From positions 1 through 64,000 of the forward strand of contig DJMN01000053.1 of NCBI GenBank assembly GCA_002435385.1: a stretch of DNA of 64,000 nt. The letters run 5' to 3'. Below, piece after piece: positions 35,291 through 44,265 of this stretch (within the stretch, counting starts at the first letter, position 1; each line of letters starts with the position of its first letter). The DNA is from Patescibacteria group bacterium UBA6489 (lineage in GTDB: Bacteria > Patescibacteriota > Gracilibacteria > BD1-5 > UBA6164). Made by a program: the position numbers and the translations under genes. Under the pieces are notes generated by a model. That model was not told the DNA's origin, did no database searches, and saw only the letters and a program-made list of their open reading frames with translations.

Positions 35291-35460
35291 AAAAAAATCC
35301 CCAAGACCTGCATAGCAAGTCTTGGGGTCCACAGTTTGATTTGGACGGTTCCACCCAAGTTCCTTTCTTAAAAACATTTCAAGAAAGACACTTTAAATAT
35401 TTTAAAACTTCTTCTAACCAAATGTTACCATAATCTAGCTCAAACAAAAAAGCTTTTAAT
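35291..35460 (-). ncRNA. T-box riboswitch leader, glycine-type
   Basis: On the minus strand the antiterminator is complete. CUUGGG (35354-35359) pairs with CCCAAG (35321-35326). The 7-base bulge UGGAACC (35347-35353) follows, then GUCCA/UGGAC (35342-35346 with 35327-35331). The overlapping terminator is CCCCAAGACUUGC paired with AGGUCUUGGGG and then seven U's. It reuses the CCCAAG strand, so the two structures exclude each other. UGGA in the bulge pairs with an uncharged tRNA ending UCCA, i.e. discriminator U, as in tRNA-Gly. A short upstream stem (UUAAAA-CUU with AAG-UUUUAA, about 35402-35459) could be a reduced Stem I. Its apical loop holds GGU and its flank UGA, so the specifier is unresolved. 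Confidence 0.85.
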
Positions 35461-35517
35461 TAACTTGATTTAGATTTTAATTAATTTTCTATAAAGTCAA
35501 AATTTTATTTAAAACAA

Positions 35518-36084
35518 TTATTTTCATCCTTTACTTTTCATTAGATACTCAAGTGTTTCTTCTTTTATTTCATCCCATTTCTTATACACATATGTATTTT
35601 CTAATCAGATATTGAATTCTATAACATCCTTCATATCATTGAAATCCTTTTTCATTTTATTAAAACCATCAACACTTTTTCAGTTCATTGAACATGTATC
35701 AAATAAATCTAAAATACTATTTAAATAATGTAAAAAAACCATATGTTCATTTTGCATCTGAGTACCTCAAAGTGTAAGCCCCTTTTCTATAATACTATTA
35801 AATACCTCTACTTTACAACTTTCACTAGATTTTTCATATTCCAAAATTATTGAGAACATTACATCTTCCTCTTTCCTCATTTGCTTTAGTATCTGCTTTT
35901 CAAACTGAAAAAATAACTCTTTAAGAAAAATAACCTTAGGATATTCATCTTTATATTTTTCAGTCATAGCGTTTACCATAGAAGTTTTTTCCTCTAGAAA
36001 TTCCCTTACTGGAGTATGAAAATCATTTATAAGATATAAAATAATATCACTAACAGACATTTTAGCAAAGTCTTTCTTATTCAT
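35518..36084 (-). CDS. RIC/YtfE-like hemerythrin-fold protein with missing ligands
   Basis: A 188-residue helical protein that follows the pattern of the C-terminal domain of ScdA/YtfE (repair of iron centres): ILYLINDFHTPVREFLEE, then KQILKQMRKEEDVMF, NEHMVFLHYLNSI and FNIGLENTYVYKKW. His in DFHTP and NEHMV are kept. The usual His before KEE and the one in HIHLENN are replaced (M and N), so a normal di-iron site is unlikely. It has no operon partner. I rate the family assignment as moderate. Confidence 0.6.
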
Positions 36085-36179
36085 AGAAATATGATTTAAA
36101 AATATATAAAAGTATTATATTATAATTAAACCTAATATGCAATGAATTTACATTGACATAAAAACATTAAATAACCTGT

Positions 36180-36686
36180 TTAAAATATATCCTTCCTAAT
36201 AATAATCTTTATCCAAGGTGTATAAATTTCAGGATTCTTTTCTATATCCTTCTTTAAATCTTTCAAGTCTATCCACTTATAATCCATAACCTCCTCTGAA
36301 TTTGGCTTAATATCCTCTCAATTATACTTTCAAATCAACACATAATCATATTCATGCTCGATTAAACCATTATCAAACTCAGCTCTATAAATCATCTCAT
36401 GAACGATTTTAGGATTCTTGCAAGTAAATCACATTTCTTCTATAACTCTTCTCTCTGCTGCCTTTACTGTGTTTTCTCAGTCCCTTTGATGTGAACAAAC
36501 AGTATTAGACCACAAACCTCAACAATGATATTTACCACTATCTCTCTGCTGAAGTAATAATTCTCATTTGTCATTAAATACAAAAAGAGAAAAACACCTA
36601 TGAAGTAATCACCTTTGATGAGCCTCTAATTTTTCCATAGTTCAAATCTTATTATCATTCTCATCAACCAAAATTACATACTCCAT
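36180..36686 (-). CDS. idi: Isopentenyl-diphosphate delta-isomerase, type 1
   Basis: A 168-residue enzyme that interconverts IPP and DMAPP. It shows HRCFSLFVFNDKGELLLQQR, then GLWSNTVCSH (catalytic Cys64) and a NUDIX box-like region AAERRVIEEMGF. Near the end come HEYDYVLIGKYNGE and EVMDYKWID. The metal and catalytic residues appear intact. Neither a full MEP nor mevalonate pathway gene is in the window, so its substrate may be scavenged or made elsewhere. A divergent regulator starts 177 bp away. Confidence 0.93.
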
Positions 36687-36800
36687 AATAAAACAATTTA
36701 AAAATTTAAAGTCTTACAATTATAATAATTCCAGCTAAAAATCAAAAAATAAGAACAAAGCAATAAAACAAATTAATACACCTTATGATAAAGTTAAAAC

Positions 36801-36828
36801 TTGTTATTTTTAGCTTTATTCTTATAAT
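36801..36828 (+). promoter_or_regulatory. Promoter of the orphan response regulator
   Basis: TTGTTA (36801-36806), 16-bp spacer, TATAAT (36823-36828), 35 bp upstream of the ATG. Confidence 0.65.
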
Positions 36829-36862
36829 ACACTCGAAATAATATCCTAAAATACAAAAAAAC

Positions 36863-37537
36863 ATGAAAAAAATATTTATAATAGAAGACGATAAATGAAT
36901 CTCATCCTCTCTAAAACTTTACCTTGAAAACTCTGACTTTAAAGTATATCTATATGACTCATGAGACCAAGCATCAAAAAAAATTCTTGAGAGTGACACT
37001 GACTTAGTTATATTAGACATAAACCTACCAGTTAAAAGCTGAATAGAAATATGTAAAGAAATCAGAGAAGAATCTATGATTCCGATAATAATGCTAACAG
37101 CAAAAACATGAGAACTAGACAAAATCAAATGATTTGAAACATGAGCAGATGATTATATAGCAAAACCATTCTCTCCTAGAGAATTACTAGTTAGAATAAA
37201 TTCAATATTAAGAAGAATAAACCAAAAAGAAAAAACAGAAGAAAATACTGATTTACTAGAATTCAAAAATATAAAACTAGATATAAAAAAATTTCAATTA
37301 TTTGTAAACAATAAAGAAATATCAACAACAAGAAATGAATTTGAAATCCTAAAAAAAATAATAGAAGAAGATTGAAAAATAGTTACGAGAGAAACTCTTA
37401 TGACAGAAGTTATGTGATACGATAAATATATCTATGACAGAACACTTGACACACACATAAAAAATCTAAGAAAAAAAATTTGAAACAAAGACATGATATT
37501 GACAATAAGATGAGAGTGATATAGACTAAATAAATAA
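36863..37537 (+). CDS. OmpR-family response regulator (orphan)
   Basis: A 224-residue regulator: acidic Glu8/Asp9/Asp10, phospho-acceptor Asp52 (VILDINLPVKSG), switch Thr in MLTAKTG, Lys in YIAKPFSPRELLVR. The winged helix ends RTLDTHIKNLRKKIG and TIRGEGYRLNK. No kinase gene lies beside it. It resembles the other regulator (4878-5540) in domain plan but is clearly diverged. Confidence 0.95.
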
Positions 37538-37548
37538 CCAGAAATAAA

Positions 37549-37583
37549 AAAAATAATTAAGAAAGTTTTCTTAATTATTTTTT
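37549..37583 (+). terminator. Terminator of the orphan regulator
   Basis: AAATAATTAAGAAA and TTTCTTAATTATTT form a perfect 14-bp stem with a 2-base loop, followed by a T8 run. Confidence 0.85.
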
Positions 37584-37704
37584 TTGACTTTTTTAATCTA
37601 ATTAAGATAATAAACGTTCAAATTTTGTATAAATTAATTTAATTAATAATTTTTTATAAAAACACATTTAACAAAATTTCATTTTTACTTTTTTACAATA
37701 CATT

Positions 37705-40257
37705 ATGAGAAAAATAGTGGCATACATATTACTACTTCTTACAATTTTCTGAAACACTTGAATTGTAAACGCAACAACAATATGAGATGGTACAAAATCA
37801 GAACTAACTCAAAAAGTTTATGAAACCAGAACAAAAGTTGAAAGCAAATACTTACCAGTCATAGATAATTTTGTTGAAAGAAACCAAAACAATGAAGAAC
37901 TATTAAACAAAATAAAAACTAGAATTCCAGCTGTAAAAGAAAAACTATCAACTATTTCTAATACATACAATAGGCAAAAATTAGAAAACATAATAAACTA
38001 CATAGAAGCAAGCATAAACTTAGCTCTATATATAATAGAAAATGACATAACTAACAAGTTCAAAAATATCACACTATCAGAGTCTGAAATAGATAAAGTA
38101 CAAGATGAACTTGTAAAAATACAATTGAACCTTCTTGAAAACTGAGTAAATAAATTAGAATGACTTACTGAAGAATTTGATAAATTATCAAACTATGAAG
38201 AAAAATGAAACCTAAGTGTAAACCTAGACGTAAACAATGACGCAATTTGAAAAATAAAAGCAAGTTTTGATTTAAATGATTATACAAGTAGTAACTCTAA
38301 CTTCGACTCTCAAGTTAAATGAAAAGTAAAAGCTATAGTAGATGCTGTACCAAAATGAGAAGAAGCAGTAAAACTTGAGCTATCTTCTACTGTGGATATG
38401 ATATCAAAAGATGGAAATATGTACCTTCTACTTGAAAATCTAAATATCAGTGACGATACAATAGATGACATAAAAGAAAAATTAGAGATTTTAGAAAAAA
38501 TAGCTCAAGAAAACTGATATGTAAAATTTGAAAATCCAAGTAATGGAAATCTTATTACCATATTAAATAACCTTTCTCCAAATGCTATTTTAAGAGACTG
38601 AAAAGTTGCATTATCTCAACCAATGTTTAAACCATATAAAAAAGAAGGAGACAGATACTATTTAATGCCTACAAAATATTCTTGTGACAAACTAATGGAA
38701 ACATACAATAAATTTTATCCATTTATCCATGAAACTTGTAGTGAATCTCAATACAATGATATGTTAGAAGAACTAGCTGAATTCTGAGAAATATATATAG
38801 AACTATGAACAAACACAAAATTTTGATTTGAAATGACAACAGAAGAAACTTCTCTAGATGAATACCAATGATACATAACATTCTCAGATACAGAGATAAA
38901 AGAATTATCTTTAACAGTAATACCAGACCAAGAAGAATATCCAAACGAATGAATATGGTTAAATTATATAAAAAATGATAAATTAGATTTCAAGTTTTAT
39001 GCAGAAGAATGAGAAATTGATTATGATTTAACATCAAAACTTGATACAAACAATAGATTCTATCAAATAAACTATAAGTGAAAAACCTCAAACTCTCGGG
39101 AAACTATTACATCTTTCCTAACTCTAGAAAATAATACAATAGACTGATGATATGTATATAAAGATGATCGGGGGGAACTTACAGCAAAAGCAAGCTGAAA
39201 AACAGATTCTTCTAACAAATTATCATCTATAAATATAAATTATTCTTGAAAGGATGAAGATTGAAAAGAGGTAATTAACTGAAAATTAAGTTACAATAAT
39301 TGAAATTTTTCATTTATATATAACCTAGCAGAAACTAGAGATAATTTAAGCATAGAAATATTATGAAATTGGGATACAATAAATAAAGTATTAACATCTC
39401 TTAATTCAAACATCTCTTTTCAAACAAAAACTAGAATATATAACGAAGAAACATATAGATACGAATATACTTGAGAAACTGTAGAGCTATTCAAATCAAA
39501 CATAAAACTAGAAAATAAAGTCATATCATGAAATACAACAATAAAAGAAACTGACTGAACAGAAAAAATGAGCATAAAACATAGCGGAACTTATGAAAAA
39601 AACTACTTAGTACTAAACAACAGCTTTGACTTAAAATGAGATGCAATGATTTTTAACTCTGATGCGAAAAGTAGAGATATACAAAGAATTAGAGATATAA
39701 ATAGTTTAAGACTCGCTATAGAACAAGTTTATCAAGATAGCTCAGAATACCCATCTATAGAGACATTTGAAAATTGAACAGAATGAACTACCTGAGTACT
39801 TTCATATATGGAAAAAATTCCTGAAGATCCACTAGGAGCCGTAGAAATAGAAGGTTGTAAGTTTTGATATTTCTATAAAGTTTGACCAGATAAAAACTGA
39901 ATAGAAAATAATAGCTTTGAATTATACGCTTGTCTAGAAACAGATTATTACTGAGAAAAAATTTATAAAGTATGATATGGAATAGTAGAAGGAGAATCAT
40001 CTAACCTAAACAATTACACAGTTTGGGAAGAAATAGAAAAAGAGGGAGAACCTATCGTAGTATGAAACCTAAATATAAAAGCAGATACAAGAGACAATAA
40101 CAACAATGCAAACATATATTTCAACCTAGATATAAATGAAGTAAGAAATATAGAATTTGAATTAGACAATAAATCAACTATAGAATACAAAGACATAGAA
40201 ATTCAAACACCAGAAAATGCTACTCCAATAGAAGATTTAATATATGGAGAATTATAA
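37705..40257 (+). CDS. Large secreted protein with a C-terminal pseudopilin-like domain
   Basis: An 850-residue protein with a signal peptide (MRKIVAYILLLLTIFGNTG, ending near VNA). Helical repeats follow to about residue 170, then a long beta-rich middle. Around residues 650-740 there is a segment like the soluble part of GspG/pilin proteins: DIQRIRDINSLRLAIEQVYQ, then YPSIETF, YMEKIPEDPLG and GYFYKVGPDKNG. It lacks the N-terminal pilin helix, so it cannot assemble as a normal pilin and may instead be a fused globular domain. The function is unknown. A promoter is not obvious. Confidence 0.82.
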
Positions 40258-40271
40258 ATAATAATACATTA

Positions 40272-40303
40272 AAAAGAGAATCTAAAAATATAGATTCTCT
40301 TTT
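40272..40303 (+). terminator. Terminator after the pilin-domain protein
   Basis: AAAAGAGAATCTA and TAGATTCTCTTTT form a perfect stem, 14 bp past the stop. Confidence 0.85.
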
Positions 40304-40307
40304 AAAA

Positions 40308-40335
40308 TTGACTTTTAATGTTTTACTACTATAAT
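40308..40335 (+). promoter_or_regulatory. Promoter of the 163-residue gene
   Basis: TTGACT (40308-40313), a 16-bp spacer, TATAAT (40330-40335), 32 bp before the ATG. Immediately downstream of the previous terminator. Confidence 0.75.
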
Positions 40336-40367
40336 ATATAATATATATTTCAATAACAAATTTAATT

Positions 40368-40859
40368 ATGGATAAAAGTATGGAAAAAACATCATTTAAT
40401 AAAAATGATTTTCTAATTAGAGTTAAATGAGACGAGGACATTGAAAATCTTTTCCCTGAATTAGAAGAATTAGATGTTCCTCAACTAATAGATCTTGGAG
40501 AAAATTTATTTAAAGAGATTACTAAACTGTTTGACCAAAATAGTAAAACACAAAATAAAAGATATCAAGTATTATTATCTAAATGTTGTATTTTATTACT
40601 TTCAAAAGACTTTGATTTGGCTAAAATGTACGATAAAAAATATAAAGGACGCCTAACAGAATGAGAAAAGCTAAATAAAGTAACTACTACAGAAGAAAAA
40701 AAAGATATGGCAATAAACTTTGAATACAAAAATGGAACTATAAGAAAAATTACTCCAAATTATATTATGATAGATTCACTAATAAGACTTCATAGGGAAA
40801 AACATAGAATTTCAGAAACTCAAAATAAACAAAAAGATTTTTTACAAGAAATACTATAA
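40368..40859 (+). CDS. Hypothetical cytoplasmic protein
   Basis: A 163-residue acidic/basic helical protein (EDIENLFPELEELDVPQLID ... RLHREKHRISETQNKQKDF). No signal peptide, membrane helix or known motif. Flanked by its own promoter and terminator, it is a single-gene unit. A second possible start (Met5) lies four codons in. Confidence 0.75.
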
Positions 40860-40897
40860 AAAATTTAATAACTCTAATATATATTTAAGAAAATATC

Positions 40898-40930
40898 AAA
40901 AAGCCTTGAAAACTTATTCAAGGCTTTTTT
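40898..40930 (+). terminator. Terminator of the 163-residue gene
   Basis: AAAAAGCCTTGAA and TTCAAGGCTTTTT form a perfect 13-bp stem with a 6-base loop, ending in a T run. Confidence 0.85.
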
Positions 40931-41018
40931 CATAAACAAAAAATTGCTAAAAAAAAGATTTTTAATAAACTCTAAATGTTTCCAAGAAATATATTTTAAA
41001 CAAGCTAAAAATTAACAA

Positions 41019-42656
41019 ATGAAAAAGTGAGCAATTATAAAAAATCTAAAAATAGAAAAACTAGTATTCTGAGGAAAATGATTCGCTAAACTAAAATCAG
41101 AAAACCCAGACATAGACTGAAAAACTATATTCGTAACATGATGAGCAATTCCAGAATCAACAGTAGATGTAAAAATTATAAGAAAAAGAAAAGACTACTT
41201 AGAAACGCAAATAGTAAATATAGTAGAAAAATCCCCCATAGAAAAAAAACATCCAAATAACCCATACGGAGAATGCTGATGATGCAAATGGGTAAACATA
41301 CCTTATGACGAACAACTAAAAATAAAAGAAAACCAAGTAAAAGAATCATTTTTCCATTTAGAAAAATACTTAAATAAAAATATTTCAGAAGAGAAAACTC
41401 AAAAAACAGAAGAAAAAAACATAAATAAAACTCCTACTGTCCCCTCTCCTCTAAGGAGAGGGCTAGGGTGAGGTCAAACTAAGGAAGAGACTAAAGAGTG
41501 GTCTATTTTCTCCCCTATAATTCCCTCTCCACTAGTAGACTGATACAGAAACAAAGTAGAATTCTCATTCGGAAAATATATCTCAAAACAAAACGATATA
41601 GAGCAGCACTTCAATGTATGATTTCATAAACAATGAATGTTCAGTCAAATAGAAGATTATGACGGATGTATACTTATAGACGAACTACAAAATAAAATTT
41701 ACAAAGAAATAAAAAACTTTTCAAAACAAACATGACTACCAGTATACGATCAAAAAACACAAAAATGATTCTTTAGACACATACTAATCAGAAGAACCTT
41801 CTTCAAAAATGAAGTCATGATAATATTCTGATTCAATCACAAATATTTTGAAAACACAAATTCAGAAACTTCACTTCCCCACCTTAATAAGGAGGGGATT
41901 AAGGGGTGGTTAGAAAATATCAAAACCTTCTTCTCAGACCTAGCAAAAAAATACCCAGAAATAAAATCTATTTACCTATCATACAATGATAACAAAGCAG
42001 ATATCGCCATATGAGAATTAAAATTAATCCACTGAGAAAAATTTATCACAGAAACACTACTTTGATTAAACTTCAACATCTCACCAAAAAGCTTTTTTCA
42101 AACAAACTCACACTGAGCAGAAAAACTATACTCAAAAGTATTAAAATCATCTAACAACATAAAAAACTCTACTGTCTTAGATTTATATGCATGAACATGA
42201 ACAATCTGAATGATATTTGCAAAAAACTGAGCAAAAAAAGTATATTCTGTAGAACTAGTAAAACAAGCAAGTGAAGACTGAGAAAAAAATGCCAAACTAA
42301 ACTCCCTAAACAACATAGAATTTATAAATGCAAAAGTAGAAGATTTCTTAGAAAACTTTACAAAAACTTCCCTTCCTTTATCTAAGGGAAGGGTTAGGGA
42401 TGGGTTATCTGAAAAAAAGGCAGACATACTTGTTATAGATCCCCCAAGAGCATGAATGCACCCAAAAGCATTACCGAATATACTTGAATTTAAAGCTAAA
42501 GAAATAATCTATGTTAGCTGTAACCCTTCGACACTAGCAAGAGACCTAGACTATATACTACAAAACAGCAAATACAAAGTAATAGAAGTTACACCAGTTG
42601 ACATGTTCCCCCACACACACCACATAGAAGTAGTTACAAAACTAGAATTAGAATAA
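41019..42656 (+). CDS. rlmD: RlmD/TrmA-type 23S rRNA uracil-C5-methyltransferase with three repeat-derived inserts
   Basis: A 545-residue TrmA-family methylase. It has an N-terminal TRAM region, the motif GECGGCKW (part of the usual iron-sulfur site; the first Cys of CPHFGxCGGC is absent), SPKSFFQTNSHGAE, DLYAGTGTIGM (SAM loop), DPPRAGMHPKAL, YVSCNPSTLARD (catalytic Cys) and DMFPHTHHIEVV. Three GC-rich palindromic repeats are read in frame: PSPLRRGLGGGQ (about residue 145), LPHLNKEGIKGWL (about 288) and TSLPLSKGRVRDGL (about 452). Catalytic motifs are intact, so the enzyme is probably active, with the inserts as surface loops. RlmD is the best guess among RlmC, RlmD and RlmCD. Confidence 0.88.
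41440..41475. repeat. REP-like repeat inside the RlmD-like gene (1 of 3)
   Basis: CCCCTCTCCTCTAAGGAGAG hairpin with tail GGCTAGGGTGAGGTC, read in frame as PSPLRRGLGGGQ. It matches the intergenic copy at 26312. Confidence 0.85.
41873..41911. repeat. REP-like repeat inside the RlmD-like gene (2 of 3)
   Basis: CCCCACCTTAATAAGGAGGG palindrome with tail GATTAAGGGGTGGTT, read in frame as LPHLNKEGIKGWL. Confidence 0.8.
42367..42405. repeat. REP-like repeat inside the RlmD-like gene (3 of 3)
   Basis: CTTCCCTTCCTTTATCTAAG and the complementary GGGAAGGGTTAGGGATGGG, read in frame as SLPLSKGRVRDG just before the DPPRAG motif. Confidence 0.8.
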
Positions 42657-42681
42657 AAATCCTTAACAAATAAAAAACACC

Positions 42682-43620
42682 ATGTACATCTTCTCTATAA
42701 ATATTTTCTGAATCCAAATATCACCAACATACTACTGACTTATGTATGCCCTTGGTTTTTTAGCATGATACTACATCATAAAAGCAAGAAATGAAATAAG
42801 ATGAACAAATACATGTAAAATTGAACCAATATCAAAATTAGAATGAATAAAACAATGCCTAAAAGAAGAAAACAAAACCTTAGAAAGCTTAATAATATAC
42901 ATATTTTTTTGAGTAATACTATGATGAAGATTAGGTTATGTTCTATTCTATAATTTTTCACACTATATAAAAAATATAGTAGATATAATAAAAGTTTGGG
43001 AATGATGAATGAGCTTCCACTGATGAGTAATCTGAGTAACCATCGCCATGATATTATTTTCAAAAAAATACAAAATAAACTTCTTAAAAATAACAGATGA
43101 AGTAACCGCAGTCCTTCCTATATGACTATTTTTCTGAAGAATTTGAAACTATATAAACAAAGAATTATTAGGCTTTTCTCCTTACAACTGACCACTGGCA
43201 ATACAATCAAATTGAATCTCATACTTCCCATCAACTCTACTTGAAGCAACATTAGAATGACTAATACTATTTCTAATCCTAAACTGGATCTATCATAGAA
43301 ATTACCATTCAAGAACTTCTCCCCTAAACAGTAAAAACAAAAAAAACTTACCAGATTTAAAAATTCCCTTAAATTTAAAACAAAATACATCTACTAAATG
43401 ATTCACATGACAAATAGCATGCTTATTTTTAATACTCTATTCAATATTTAGAATAACAGTAGAAATATTTTTCAGAATGCCAGATGCCCATATCTGATAC
43501 ATATTCTGATACTTAACCATGTGAGAAATATTAACCCTACCAATGCTGATTTTTGGTATTTATTACTATAATAAATTTAAAAAGGAAAGTCAAAATAAAC
43601 CTATATACTTAATAAAGTAA
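42682..43620 (+). CDS. lgt: Prolipoprotein diacylglyceryl transferase
   Basis: A 312-residue membrane enzyme that attaches diacylglycerol to lipobox cysteines. Diagnostic are GGRLGYVLFYN, WEGGMSFHGGVIG and the Lgt signature FFGRIGNYINKELLG, followed by the last helix region RITVEIFF. A stretch of about 30 residues after the first helix (KIEPISKLEGIKQCLKEENK) is larger than usual. It matches the presence of two clear lipoproteins here. First gene of a plus-strand operon with a rhomboid protease (4-bp gap) and a class A PBP. Confidence 0.93.
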
Positions 43621-43624
43621 AAAT

Positions 43625-44212
43625 ATGTCACACTACATAAACAATCCATATAAAAAATCTATATCAAATATGTTTATTTTGATATCAACATTATTCACTC
43701 TCATTCTATATGTAAAACCCGAATTTGCACTTTATTGAATGAATGACTACTTCCTAAACTATTGAAAATACCACATATATTTTCTACAGTTCTTTACCTC
43801 AAACTTTATTCATTGAGATATATTTCATTTATTATTTAATTCCATATTTATTTATTATTTTTGAAATCAAGTAGAATTAATACTATGAACTAAAAAATAC
43901 CTACTATTCTTCATATTCAATGCAATTTTTGTATGAATCTGATTAACACTCGTATGATCACCAAACACAATCTGAATAAGTTGATTTTGTTTAGCAATAC
44001 TTAGTTACTTCACACTTGAACTAAAATCAAGAAAAATTGATGAATACAAATGATGAATCACAGCAATAGTTGTAAACATAGCCATATGACTTCATCCATG
44101 AGTAAGTTTATTCTGACATCTATTTTGAGCCATATCATGAGTTATATTCTACCTACTAAACAAAAATTTTTTTCAGAAACTCTTAACTCCAATAAATGAG
44201 GCAAATACTTAA
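43625..44212 (+). CDS. Rhomboid-family intramembrane serine protease
   Basis: A 195-residue protein with about six membrane helices. The rhomboid marks are FIHGDIFHLLFN (helix 2), GISGFCLAIL with the catalytic Ser119, and SLFGHLFGAISG with the catalytic His165. It starts 4 bp after lgt. The substrate is unknown; the setting suggests processing of envelope proteins. Confidence 0.9.
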
Positions 44213-44265
44213 AAAGGATTATAGATTTAGAAATAAAATCAAGAAAACTCAAAATATCTAACCAC

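Noticed and set aside
41873..41911. The blocks in the RlmD-like gene as frameshift or assembly errors
   Set aside because: Each keeps the frame and the flanking motifs fit, and the same sequence class recurs in other genes and gaps.
42776..43063. Minus-strand ORFs across lgt and the PBP (also 43118-43390, 44726-45007)
   Set aside because: Antisense shadows, rich in Leu/Phe because they read across membrane-helix codons; the plus strand carries real enzymes.
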